From assembly GCA_044432725.1 (NCBI GenBank), contig JAWXUL010000008.1:59521-123520 (forward strand): 64,000 bases of DNA, given 5' to 3'. Position numbers and translations under genes: made by a program. Source of the stretch: JAWXUK01 sp044432725. Its GTDB lineage: Bacteria; Bacillota; Clostridia; Oscillospirales; Oscillospiraceae. Below the pieces are notes generated by a model that ran no database searches, was not told the origin of the DNA, and saw only the letters and a list, made by a program, of their open reading frames with translations. Position 1 is the stretch's first letter. Every line of letters begins with the position of its first letter. This document shows positions 43,493 to 52,375 of the stretch, one piece after another.

Positions 43493-43746
43493 ATTTTTCT
43501 GCGATTCCTACTGCCTCTCCCCCTTATGATTTTAGATAAGAAAAGGACGATCCCCTATCAAGCTCTTAAATCAAAGAAAATCACTGAAAAACCTACAGTT
43601 TCTCTAGGCATATGACTGTTCTTACCCCACAGTAAGAAAGAAGAACCTCGCAAAGGCAAAGATTTCTAATGAAGGGGAGAAAAAACGTCAAAAGACGGGA
43701 AAAGAGGAAAAATTTTGTAAATATATCAAAATTTTTTCAGAACATG

Positions 43747-43763
43747 GTTTCAAAAAGTGAAAT
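43747..43763. promoter_or_regulatory. Sixth TTTC-N7-GAAA operator, upstream of the Cys-rich gene
   Basis: GTTTC-AAAAAGT-GAAAT lies 36 bp ahead of the ATG at 43800. No good promoter hexamers flank it, so it may act as a roadblock site or mark a weak promoter. Confidence 0.6.
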
Positions 43764-43799
43764 AAAGTCTAAGAAGGAAGAAAAGAAAGGAGAACAAAC

Positions 43800-44009
43800 A
43801 TGAAGTGTCACTGCGATCAATGTGAGGGAAATGGAGACGAGGAAGAGTCTTGTCCTGTCCAGCATTGCCAAAGATGTCACTACGATATCTATGAAGGAGA
43901 TTTATACATAGAAGTAGATGACGAAAAATATTGTATTCATTGCGTGGAACAATTATCCCCCAGAGAACTATTAACCTTACTCAAAGAACCCATTTGGGAA
44001 GCAGATTAG
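43800..44009 (+). CDS. Small Cys-rich putative zinc-binding protein
   Basis: The 69-residue protein carries eight cysteines and several histidines: CHCDQC near the start, CPVQHCQRCHYDI, and CIHC. The first two thirds could form one or two zinc sites, and the rest is acidic (pI looks low). I do not recognise the family. AAGGAG lies six bases before the ATG. It sits under the repressor-controlled rightward promoter, 70 bp before the sigma-like activator gene, so it belongs to the phage-like cassette. Its function is unknown. Confidence 0.75.
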   Translation: MKCHCDQCEGNGDEEESCPVQHCQRCHYDIYEGDLYIEVDDEKYCIHCVEQLSPRELLTLLKEPIWEAD

Positions 44010-44079
44010 ACCTTTGCTCCCTGAAGAAAAGACTGACGGATGAAAGAAAACATACAAAAGAAATGACGGAGGAAAAAAT

Positions 44080-44499
44080 ATGACAAAAACAAACAAAAAG
44101 GAATACTTAAGACAAGCACGAGGATTAGACGAGGTAATCCGTTCCAATCAACTGGAATTAGAAGAACTGCAAGCCCTATCCACTTCCATCTCTGTCAGCG
44201 ATTGCGGGCAAGAACGTGTCAAAAACAGCCTGAGTGGTCACGACGCTCACTTTACCCAAGTCATCGACCAACTGATGGATCTGGAAGATAAAATCAAGCA
44301 TGATACCTTTCGCATTTTAAATCTAAAACGAGAAATCAGAGAAAATATCCAAGCCATAGACAATTATGAAGAACGTTTAGTGCTACAAAATAAATATTTA
44401 CTAGGGATGTCGTGGGAGAAAGTAAGCGAGGAGCTTCATGTCTCTATCGCCACTGTGTATCGTGTCCACGATGCCGCCCTAGAAAGTTTAAAAATATAA
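44080..44499 (+). CDS. Phage-type sigma-region-4-like activator (DUF1492-like)
   Basis: The 139-residue protein is mostly helical. Its C terminus is a sigma-70 region 4-type helix-turn-helix (MSWEKVSEELHVSIATVYRVHDAALESL). The N-terminal part is a coiled coil of charged residues. This layout is typical of DUF1492/ArpU/RinA-like late transcription activators of phages and integrative elements in Firmicutes. Here it is last of three genes with no structural, integrase or terminase gene nearby, which suggests a remnant or a domesticated regulatory cassette. Its target promoters are not known. Confidence 0.82.
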   Translation: MTKTNKKEYLRQARGLDEVIRSNQLELEELQALSTSISVSDCGQERVKNSLSGHDAHFTQVIDQLMDLEDKIKHDTFRILNLKREIRENIQAIDNYEERLVLQNKYLLGMSWEKVSEELHVSIATVYRVHDAALESLKI

Positions 44500-44544
44500 G
44501 TAATCAAAGGATGGAATGAGTTTTCAGAAGTAGCCCTTATTGTG

Positions 44545-44573
44545 TTGACAAAAATACCCTGTTATGCTATAAT
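44545..44573 (+). promoter_or_regulatory. Promoter of the YeiH-type transporter
   Basis: TTGACA, a 17-bp spacer and TATAAT, with TGC before the -10; both hexamers are perfect. The leader is only about 30 nt. Confidence 0.9.
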
Positions 44574-44609
44574 TTCCAAGGAAATAATTCATTATGAAAA
44601 GGAGTTCTC

Positions 44610-45623
44610 ATGAACACAATACCTAAAATTGCCCCAGGACTGGTTCTGTCCTTGTGCCTTGCTTTTCTCGCACAATTCTTAGAAAGCTTGCTCCCCATCC
44701 ACCTGATTGGTGCCTCTGTGATTGCACTTTTTTGTGGGATGGTGATCAACACATTTTTTGATTTAAAGCTTTTTCAATCAGGGATTAAATTTACCTCGAA
44801 GAAAGTTTTGAAATTCGCCATCATCCTCCTTGGGGCTTCCCTGAGTATTCAAACCATCCTTTCTGTTGGTTCTTATTCCCTTGGAGTCATGTTCTTCACC
44901 TTGCTGACTTGCTTTGGTGGAGGATATTTCATTGGGAAAGCCCTGAAACTTGATTGGAAACTGTCAAACCTAATCTCTGCGGGGACGGGCATTTGTGGTG
45001 GTTCTGCCATTGCTGCCATTGCTCCTGTCATTGATGCCAAAGACAGCGATGTGGCTTATGCCATGTCTGCTACTTTTCTCTTTGATATGCTGATGATTCT
45101 CGCCTTTCCTTTTATGGGGCAAGCTTTGGGGCTGACAGATATGGCATATGGTCTTTGGGCTGGTACAGCAGTCAACGACACCTCTAGCGTGGTGGCGGCT
45201 GGCTATGCTTACAGCGAAGCGGCTGGGGAATTTGCCACCATGGTGAAACTCACACGTACCCTTTCCATTATCCCCACTGTGTTGATTTTTTCCTATATCA
45301 ACGTAAAAGTGAAAGCAAAGGAAGGAAATGGGGAGTCTGTCAAAGCAAAAGTGAATTTTTCAGCTTTGTTCCCTTGGTTTATTGTTGGATTTTTGGCTCT
45401 TTCTATCTTTAACTCTTTCCAACTGATTCCTGTTGAAATTTCAACTCTGGCAAAAGATTGCAGTAAATTTCTTATGGTGGCAGCACTGGCAGCCATTGGA
45501 CTGAATACCAATCCAAAAGAGATGAAAAATGCTGGCATTGCCCCCATGTTACACGGTTTTATTATTTCTGCACTGGTGGTTCTGGTCGCTATTTTAGTGG
45601 AATATGCCATGGGATTGGTTTAA
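44610..45623 (+). CDS. YeiH/UPF0324-family putative sulfate/sulfonate exporter
   Basis: The 337-residue protein has about ten membrane helices and the family motifs KFAIILLGASLSIQ, GTGICGGSAIAAIAPVI and GTAVNDTSSVVAAGYAYS. YeiH proteins are annotated as putative sulfate exporters; some family members handle sulfite or sulfoacetate. No sulfur gene is beside it, so the substrate is unproven. It has a strong promoter, AAGGAG five bases before the ATG, and its own terminator, so it is a single-gene unit. Confidence 0.93.
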   Translation: MNTIPKIAPGLVLSLCLAFLAQFLESLLPIHLIGASVIALFCGMVINTFFDLKLFQSGIKFTSKKVLKFAIILLGASLSIQTILSVGSYSLGVMFFTLLTCFGGGYFIGKALKLDWKLSNLISAGTGICGGSAIAAIAPVIDAKDSDVAYAMSATFLFDMLMILAFPFMGQALGLTDMAYGLWAGTAVNDTSSVVAAGYAYSEAAGEFATMVKLTRTLSIIPTVLIFSYINVKVKAKEGNGESVKAKVNFSALFPWFIVGFLALSIFNSFQLIPVEISTLAKDCSKFLMVAALAAIGLNTNPKEMKNAGIAPMLHGFIISALVVLVAILVEYAMGLV

Positions 45624-45641
45624 TCCTTCCCTGTTGAATCG

Positions 45642-45681
45642 AAAAAGTTCTGAATCCTAGATGGATTCAGAACTTTTTTTG
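45642..45681. terminator. Bidirectional terminator between the YeiH gene and the antiporter operon
   Basis: AAAAAGTTCTGAATCC pairs perfectly with GGATTCAGAACTTTTT around a 5-nt loop, with T runs on both strands. Confidence 0.95.
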
Positions 45682-45709
45682 TGATAAAATCAGAGGGTAA
45701 GAGGTTCCC

Positions 45710-47623
45710 TTAACTCAAAGTACCACCTACCACAAGCAAATAGACAATGGTAAAGATAAAACCAAGGCCAAACATCAGCAAACTATAGGCAAGACTTTGG
45801 GTGATTTTCACTTCTAAGGGTTTTCGTTTTTCCAAATGGTCTTCCCCATAATAGAATGTTTCTGGGATTGTTTCTGACTTAAAGTTATACTGGTTGATTC
45901 TTTGGGATAAGGTATCCACGCTCACATCAAAAATACGCATGATGACCACAAAGAGCAACTCCAATCTTTTCCCCCAAGGTTTGTATACCTTGTCCACAAA
46001 GGTATCAGAGGGATTCAGCTTTTCACGATATGCCTCTTCTTCCTTGCTTTTAGAGGAAAGTTTGTTGTGACAAAAGAGTCCCACACCAATCACCAACGAA
46101 ATGATGGCGCCACGCAAATTCGCCACAGAGAAGAAAGCCACTTCTCCCAAAGAATGAGTGCCAAAGAAAGAGGCACAATAGTCCCCAATCACCACCAAAG
46201 AGTATTGAGGGGCAAGTCCAAAGACAAGCAAAATCCCAGCAATGACACTAAGACCAAGTAGGGTTTTTCCTGTGGCATAGACAGTTCTGTCGCTTTGTGC
46301 GCATTGTTCCCAAAAGAGACAGGAATAAAGTTTCAGCATATACGCCACAGTAAAGCCACCAGAGATTAAGAAAATCCATTCATAGACATGAAAGACAAAG
46401 GAAGCATCTGGGTATAGGTGAAGATACTCTATCACAGCTTCATGCAAGAGAGTTTTACTGACATAGGCAGAAAACAGTGGCACAGCCGCTAGGGACAATG
46501 CCCCAATGGTAAAGAGTCCTTGAAACCAAGGTTTCCCACGTCCAAAGCCTTTTAGCTCTGTCAAAGTTAAGCTGTGTGCTTGCTGATAGACAATCCCAGC
46601 CAGAGAAAAGAGCAATACTTTGATCAGGCTGTGGTTGAGCATATGGTATAGGGTACCATGAAAGGCAAAGGTGTTATGCTCTCCCAGCAAATTGCCAAAG
46701 GCGATCCCCCAGAGAATAAAGCCCACTTGGGACACTGTTGAAAAGGCAAGGGTTCTCTTTAAATTGCCAGACATAAAGGCAGAGAAAGCCCCGAAGAACA
46801 TATTACAAAGGGATAAAATCAGGACAAAGAGGGTGAATTCTATCATTTCTGGTAGGATTTTCAGCATTAACACCAAAATACCATAAATACCACATTTGGT
46901 CAAAATCCCTGAGAGCAAGCCACTGGTGGGTGCTGGTGCCACAGTATGGGCGACAGGGAGCCAATCGTGAACCAAAAACACCCCTGCTTTTGCACCAAAG
47001 CCAAAAAAGAGGAACAATCCAGGGAGAATGGCAGAGTTGGCAAGATTTGGGTCTTGGAAAATATCTTTTAGCATAGAAATTCTCAAGTCGTCTGTCAAGC
47101 CTGCAATCCCAAAAATCCCCAATAAGACTGACATTCCCCCAGTCACTGCAAAGGCAAGATATAGGTTACTCCCAGAGCGAGCTTCTTCTGTTTCGTTGTG
47201 AAGCACCCAGAAATAACTGGTAAAGGACATGAGTTCGAAGAACACGAAAAGGGTAAAGAGGTCATGGGCAAAAAACACGCCCAAACAACCTGATAAAGTG
47301 AGAAATAACGTAGCATAATAGCGATTTAACTGATGTTGATGGGAAAGAAAATATTCTCGGCTGGTGACGACGCTGAGGAAAAACATGGCACAAGTCAGCA
47401 CAGCATAAACCAGCGAAAGAGGATTACTGGCAAAACCGATACCAAAATGGCTGAAATAAGGTACAAAGATTTCCCATTCTCCACCACAAAGGAGCAGATA
47501 AATGGCTAAGCCACACAAAGTGGCAGCTCCTAGGAGCGCAGTCGTCCAAAGCTTTGGCTCACTTTTCATAAATAGTAGAAACAAGCCCAGCACCAAGGGG
47601 GCAAACACAAGTAGAAGTACCAT
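45710..47623 (-). CDS. Antiporter-like subunit, complex I subunit 5 (NuoL/MrpA-N) family
   Basis: The 637-residue protein has about 14-16 membrane helices. It shows FFELMSFTSYFWVLHN (the conserved Glu of antiporter-like subunits), FFGFGAKAGVFLVHDWLPVAHTVAPAPTSGLLSG, and LAFSTVSQVGFIL with the broken-helix Lys/His pattern. A soluble loop and a last helix end it. This is the proton/cation-channel fold shared by NuoL, NuoM, NuoN and Mrp A/D. It is the last gene of the operon and lies against a strong terminator. Unlike true MrpA it lacks the MbhD/MbhE tail, which is encoded separately upstream. Confidence 0.9.
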   Translation of the reverse strand: MVLLLVFAPLVLGLFLLFMKSEPKLWTTALLGAATLCGLAIYLLLCGGEWEIFVPYFSHFGIGFASNPLSLVYAVLTCAMFFLSVVTSREYFLSHQHQLNRYYATLFLTLSGCLGVFFAHDLFTLFVFFELMSFTSYFWVLHNETEEARSGSNLYLAFAVTGGMSVLLGIFGIAGLTDDLRISMLKDIFQDPNLANSAILPGLFLFFGFGAKAGVFLVHDWLPVAHTVAPAPTSGLLSGILTKCGIYGILVLMLKILPEMIEFTLFVLILSLCNMFFGAFSAFMSGNLKRTLAFSTVSQVGFILWGIAFGNLLGEHNTFAFHGTLYHMLNHSLIKVLLFSLAGIVYQQAHSLTLTELKGFGRGKPWFQGLFTIGALSLAAVPLFSAYVSKTLLHEAVIEYLHLYPDASFVFHVYEWIFLISGGFTVAYMLKLYSCLFWEQCAQSDRTVYATGKTLLGLSVIAGILLVFGLAPQYSLVVIGDYCASFFGTHSLGEVAFFSVANLRGAIISLVIGVGLFCHNKLSSKSKEEEAYREKLNPSDTFVDKVYKPWGKRLELLFVVIMRIFDVSVDTLSQRINQYNFKSETIPETFYYGEDHLEKRKPLEVKITQSLAYSLLMFGLGFIFTIVYLLVVGGTLS

Positions 47624-49075
47624 CTAAACACCTACTTTCAGGTAGAAATCCAAAGCTTCCATAATCCAATTACTACAGACAGAGAGACCAATCATGGAAA
47701 CGGTCAAAATTGCCAAAACCAGTTCTAAAGATCTGGGAGCAGAGTCTATGGAAGATGCACGGGAGAAGCTTTTTTCTGGTAGATATACCATCAAAATCAT
47801 TTGGAAAATATAAATCATGGTCAGAAGAGCAGAGGTCATCAAGGCAAAGAGTGCTACCATCCCCCACCCTGGCACTGTGAACAAACTCATGGCAAGTCCA
47901 ATTTTGGAAAAGAAGTTTCCAAACGGTGGGATGCCGATGAGTCCCATGCCAGAAATCGTCATCGAAAGACAGGTGGTTTTCAGCACTGTGCCATAGCCTT
48001 TGATATCAGAGAGATGTTCCACAAAGTTACTATAGGTGACATTACCCACAAAATAGAAGAGAACAATTTTACAAAAAGCGTGGAAAATCATATGGAGCAC
48101 AGCTGCTTTTAAGCCCCAAATAGACATAGAGGCAACGCCCAACAAAATATAGGACAGCTGACTGATGGTGGAATAAGCAAGACGTCGTTTCAGATGCAAG
48201 GAACGCACAGCCATATAAGAGCCATAAACCACGCTGAAAATCACCAAACTTAATACCACTGCCTGTGCCGCAGAGCCTTGCAAGGTTTCATAGTCATAGA
48301 GAAAATAAGTCAGTCGCATCACAGCAAAGACCCCTGATTTCACCACAGCAACTGCGTGAAGCAAGGCTGTCACAGTGGTGGGTGCCACCCCTGCAATGAT
48401 AATCCATTTATGGAAAGGCACAAGACCAGCTTTGATGCCAAAGCCAAGAAACATGAGCACATAAGCAATTTGCATTTCTGTGTTCAAAAGGCTCTGGGAA
48501 ATGCCTCCGTAAACAAAGTGAAATTCTCCCACGTTGTTCAGGAAAATCATCATTCCTGCAAAGGACAAGCTTGCGCCGAAAATCATATAAGTGATATAGA
48601 CTTTCCCCGCATATTTAGCCCGAGCATCCCCAGAATGTGCCACCAAAGGTAGGGTGATGAAGGTAATCAGCTCGTAAAAGAAATATAATGTGAACATATT
48701 CTCGCTGAAGGCAAGCCCCAACACTGCGCCATAACTGAGGATATAAAAGGAGAAAAATTGACGATATTTCCCCTCGTGACTCATATAAGTTTTGGCATAA
48801 TAAGTGGCAAAAGGCCATAAAAATGCAATCAGCGCAGAAAAGATCAGCCCTAAGCCATCTAGGTGAAAGGTAAAGCCCAAAGGCTCGTCCAAGGGTAACA
48901 GGGTGATTTTTTCTTCATAAGCGAAGAAAATCGCCAAATACACAGAGCAACTAATGAGCACTGTGGCGAAAATACCATAATTCGCCAGTGCTAAATCGTC
49001 CTCGAATTTTTTGAAGCTGAGAAGCAATCCAAAAAATAATGCTAATACCAAGGGGAGCAGAACTAAAAAACTCAT
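47624..49075 (-). CDS. Antiporter-like subunit, NuoN/MrpD family
   Basis: The 483-residue protein has about 14 membrane helices with FFYELITFITLPLVAHSG, FGIKAGLVPFHKWIIIAGVAPTTVTALLHAVAVVKSG and RLAYSTISQLSYILLG, the conserved Lys/His/Glu proton-path positions of Mrp and complex I antiporter-like subunits. The ATG at 49075 follows GGGAGGTGG and overlaps the preceding gene by 4 bp; a longer frame upstream is rejected. It is one of three consecutive D-type subunits in this operon. Confidence 0.9.
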   Translation of the reverse strand: MSFLVLLPLVLALFFGLLLSFKKFEDDLALANYGIFATVLISCSVYLAIFFAYEEKITLLPLDEPLGFTFHLDGLGLIFSALIAFLWPFATYYAKTYMSHEGKYRQFFSFYILSYGAVLGLAFSENMFTLYFFYELITFITLPLVAHSGDARAKYAGKVYITYMIFGASLSFAGMMIFLNNVGEFHFVYGGISQSLLNTEMQIAYVLMFLGFGIKAGLVPFHKWIIIAGVAPTTVTALLHAVAVVKSGVFAVMRLTYFLYDYETLQGSAAQAVVLSLVIFSVVYGSYMAVRSLHLKRRLAYSTISQLSYILLGVASMSIWGLKAAVLHMIFHAFCKIVLFYFVGNVTYSNFVEHLSDIKGYGTVLKTTCLSMTISGMGLIGIPPFGNFFSKIGLAMSLFTVPGWGMVALFALMTSALLTMIYIFQMILMVYLPEKSFSRASSIDSAPRSLELVLAILTVSMIGLSVCSNWIMEALDFYLKVGV

Positions 49076-50499
49076 AAGCCACCTCCCAAGCCCAAAACTT
49101 CTACCAGAGTCAAACAAAAATCAATCAAAGGCAGTGGGAAAACTCCCAAAACCACGATCCATATCACCAAAAAGCCAGAGTCTTTCCACGTGGCTTCGAT
49201 CTTCTTTTTCTCTGGTAAAAAGCCCTGAATGATGATGGGAAAGAGATAATAAGCTGTAAGCAGTGCTGACAGCACCAAGATACCAGCCCCCCAGATGGCG
49301 ATGCCACCTGTTTTTACTGCAGCCACTGCGATATACCACTTGCTGACAAAACCTCCTGTGAAGGGTAAGCCAATCAAAGAAAGGCTTGCCACAGCAAAAT
49401 AGAGATAGGTTTTTTTCAAAGCATGACCACAGCCTTCAAATTCAGCAATCCTTTGTTCCCCTGTTTCATGAATCATGGTGCCAGCACTAAGGAAGAGGGT
49501 GGTTTTTGCCAAAGCATGGAACAGCACTTGTAACATCGCCCCCACAATCCCCAAGGGATGAAAGAGAAACAGTCCAAATATGACATAAGACACTTGGGAG
49601 ATGGTGGAATAGGCAAGTCGGGATTTCAGCTCTTTTTCACGAGAAGCAAGGAGAGATCCCATGAAAATCGTCAGCATAGAAAGCCCCAAGCCCCAAGTTT
49701 GAACAAATGTCCCTCGGAGCACATCAGCGCCCACCACATAATAGAGCAGTCTCAAAATCACAATCACCCCAGCTTTTGTGGTGATACCAGATAGGACAGC
49801 TGTGGCAGGGTCTGGGGCAATGGGGTCTGCAGCAATGAGACCTGCATGAAGAGGGAACATCCCTGTTTTACAAGCAAATCCAACCACTGCCACAATGGTA
49901 AAGACAAAAAGATAATTCAAATCACCATGTTCTAACAATTCTGGAATCCCACCCGCTGTAAATTTTTGTGGTATTTCCAGAGTGAAGATATAAAAGATGG
50001 CTGTCAAGCCCATAAAAGCCCCTGCCACAGAGTAATAAAGATACTTTCTGCAAGCACGCATAGACTCTTCACTGCGTTCGTGGGCAATCAATGGAATGCA
50101 ACATAATCCCAAAAATTCGAAAAACATATAAAGGGTAATGAGATTATTGGCATAAGCCACCCCCACCAAGGCACCCAAGGTAGTGATGTAAAAGGCAAAA
50201 AAGCGAGTAGATTCTTTATCATCTTGAAAATATCTATGGACATAAGGGAGAACAAAGCTCCAAACAAGAACAAAGACATAGGAAAAGAAAATCCCAAAAC
50301 CATCTATATCCAAGGCGAAAATCACACCAAAGGGGAAATTTCCGAAAACAAGTCGCTCTGTCACCACAAACGGCAATGCCACCACCAAGAGCACTGTGAG
50401 AAACATCAAGACATAACTCATGATTTTCACTCTGTCTTTTGGCACAAATAGAAGTAGTATTCCCCCAATCATAGGGAGAAGGATAGGTAATAATAACAT
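49072..50499 (-). CDS. Antiporter-like subunit, NuoN/MrpD family
   Basis: The 475-residue, 14-helix protein shares the antiporter motifs: FFEFLGLCCIPLIAHERSEE, FACKTGMFPLHAGLIAADPIAPDPATAVLSG and RLAYSTISQVSYVIFG. It resembles its two neighbours more than NuoM, suggesting tandem duplication, but the copies are well diverged. It overlaps the next gene by 4 bp and follows the one upstream by 16 bp. Confidence 0.9.
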   Translation of the reverse strand: MLLLPILLPMIGGILLLFVPKDRVKIMSYVLMFLTVLLVVALPFVVTERLVFGNFPFGVIFALDIDGFGIFFSYVFVLVWSFVLPYVHRYFQDDKESTRFFAFYITTLGALVGVAYANNLITLYMFFEFLGLCCIPLIAHERSEESMRACRKYLYYSVAGAFMGLTAIFYIFTLEIPQKFTAGGIPELLEHGDLNYLFVFTIVAVVGFACKTGMFPLHAGLIAADPIAPDPATAVLSGITTKAGVIVILRLLYYVVGADVLRGTFVQTWGLGLSMLTIFMGSLLASREKELKSRLAYSTISQVSYVIFGLFLFHPLGIVGAMLQVLFHALAKTTLFLSAGTMIHETGEQRIAEFEGCGHALKKTYLYFAVASLSLIGLPFTGGFVSKWYIAVAAVKTGGIAIWGAGILVLSALLTAYYLFPIIIQGFLPEKKKIEATWKDSGFLVIWIVVLGVFPLPLIDFCLTLVEVLGLGGGL

Positions 50500-50515
50500 A
50501 AACTCTCCTTTCTAA

Positions 50516-52000
50516 CTAGAGCAGAGCCAGTCCATCGGTACTCAGCTTTGTCACAGGACCATAGGTCAGTCCGATTGCCAAATTCACAAGAATAAACAGC
50601 CCCATAGACCATTGATATCTTTTGGGAATGTCTGCAGGTTTCAGGTCTACGCCTTCTGTTCTGCCATAAATACTTTGCACCACACGTAAAAAGTAGATGG
50701 CGTTGAGTAGGGTACTCAAAATCAAGGCACCTAGGATCAGCCACATTCTAGCGGAGCTTGCTGCACTGGCAAGGGCAAGCAAAAACTTGCCATAAAATCC
50801 AGAAAACAGTGGGAAACCAATCATGGACAAGGTTCCCACCCCAAAGGCAAGCCCTGCCATGGGATTCACATAGGCAGACCCCCGCAGACTCTCGGCACTT
50901 TTGGAATTGTCAGATACCTCCATCAAACCTTCACAGGCAAGAAAGAGCATGGATTTCATCATGGAGTGTCCAATAATGGTATAGGCAGCTGACAAAAAGC
51001 CTGCTGTTGTCCCTAAACTAATGCCCACATAAATATAGCCAATCTGTGCAATGGAAGAAAGGGAAAGCATTTTCTTCACGTTGTCTTCTCGCACAGCTTC
51101 TAAGGAAGCAAAGAGCATGGACATCACGCCAAAGAGTAGGAAAATATTCAAGATTTCCAGTTTCACAATGTTCTCTAAGCCAAAAACACGATAAAAAATC
51201 TTGATGAGCAAAACGATATAGCTTTTGAGCACAATCCCTGAAGAGAGGGCATTGGAAAGGTTAAAGGCACGGTCATAAGCATTAGGCACCCAGTTGTGAA
51301 AGGGGAAAAGCGCTGATTTGATGGCGATACTCACAGACATCAGCCCCACGATGATGGTGATAGGCATGGCATAAGAGCCCTCTGCCATCAAAACATCAAT
51401 GCTCTCTTTCACATTTGGCATGAGAAGTTGACCTGTCAGCACATATAAAATGATGATAGACATCAAAAATAGTCCTGAGCCCAAAAGACTCATAATCAGA
51501 TATTTTATCGTAGCTGCGATGGCTTTTCTGGTGTTTTTCGCTGCCACAAATCCACAGGAACACAGGGTATTGATTTCCAAAAAAACGTAAGCTGTAAATA
51601 AATCATTGGTATAAACCAGTGCAAATGTACTGGATAGCAACAGATTCATCATCAAAAAATACATATTTACTTTCGTTTCATGGGCTTTGCTAAAGATTTT
51701 TTCTGTTCCTGTTAACAGAGACAGGACCATCACCATGGAAAAAGCACTTGACATTAACACTTCAAAGGGACCAAAACGAATTTCATTCCCCCATGGCGCT
51801 GAAAAATGTCCCATTAAAAAAGTGACAGATTGTGGTTGATAATACATATGCACCAACAAGAAGCAATGGAGGATAAAACAAAGGCTAGAACTGAATAAAA
51901 CCAATTTATAAGCATTTTTTCCAGAAAGAATAGAGGTAATGACCCCACAAGCCATGGTGAATAAAATACAGAAAAAGGGGATATTGTGTACCACTTCCAT
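50516..52000 (-). CDS. mrpD: Antiporter subunit MrpD-like
   Basis: The 494-residue protein has about 14 membrane helices with FLEINTLCSCGFVAAKN, IKSALFPFHNWVPNAYDRAFNLSNALSSGIVLKSY and KKMLSLSSIAQIGYIYVG. It directly follows the C subunit (TGATG overlap), the position of MrpD in standard Mrp operons. It contains the conserved Glu and Lys residues of proton pumping in the family. Assignment as MrpD rather than another antiporter-like subunit rests on its position. Confidence 0.8.
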   Translation of the reverse strand: MEVVHNIPFFCILFTMACGVITSILSGKNAYKLVLFSSSLCFILHCFLLVHMYYQPQSVTFLMGHFSAPWGNEIRFGPFEVLMSSAFSMVMVLSLLTGTEKIFSKAHETKVNMYFLMMNLLLSSTFALVYTNDLFTAYVFLEINTLCSCGFVAAKNTRKAIAATIKYLIMSLLGSGLFLMSIIILYVLTGQLLMPNVKESIDVLMAEGSYAMPITIIVGLMSVSIAIKSALFPFHNWVPNAYDRAFNLSNALSSGIVLKSYIVLLIKIFYRVFGLENIVKLEILNIFLLFGVMSMLFASLEAVREDNVKKMLSLSSIAQIGYIYVGISLGTTAGFLSAAYTIIGHSMMKSMLFLACEGLMEVSDNSKSAESLRGSAYVNPMAGLAFGVGTLSMIGFPLFSGFYGKFLLALASAASSARMWLILGALILSTLLNAIYFLRVVQSIYGRTEGVDLKPADIPKRYQWSMGLFILVNLAIGLTYGPVTKLSTDGLALL

Positions 52001-52374
52001 CAGTCATCCTCCCGTGCTTTCATGAGAATTTCGTCCAAATCTAGGGTGCCGTAATCTCTGTACAGACGTTGGATCAGAGCAAGGGACAAGGCTGTGATGG
52101 ATACAGACACCACAATACCAGTCAGCACCAAGCCTGTTGGGATGGGATTGATATAAAGAGAAGGGTCGATTTCTTCTCCCACAGGTAAAATAGGGACAAT
52201 CCCTCCATGAATATAGCCATTAGAAGCCAAAAGAAGATAGACAGAGCCATCCATGATATTCAGCCCAATCACTTTTTTGAAGAGATTTCGATGCAAAAAC
52301 AAAGCTGTAAAGCCGATACCGAACAAAATCACAGCCACAACTTGGTAATAATTAGAAGCTAAATTCCCTCCCAT
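52000..52374 (-). CDS. mrpC: Na+/H+ antiporter subunit C (NuoK-like)
   Basis: The 124-residue protein has three membrane helices and the MrpC/NuoK pattern: KVIGLNIMDGSVYLLLAS, then INPIPTGLVLTGIVVSVSITALSLAL. The C terminus is charged. The start at 52374 follows AAAGGGGGAG; a longer frame overlaps the B gene and is rejected. It overlaps the next gene by 1 bp. Confidence 0.93.
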   Translation of the reverse strand: MGGNLASNYYQVVAVILFGIGFTALFLHRNLFKKVIGLNIMDGSVYLLLASNGYIHGGIVPILPVGEEIDPSLYINPIPTGLVLTGIVVSVSITALSLALIQRLYRDYGTLDLDEILMKAREDD

Positions 52375-52375
52375 T

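Noticed and set aside
43526..43615. 29-codon frame after the switch promoter
   Set aside because: No Shine-Dalgarno upstream and no protein-like pattern; kept only as part of the unexplained stretch at 43500-43799.
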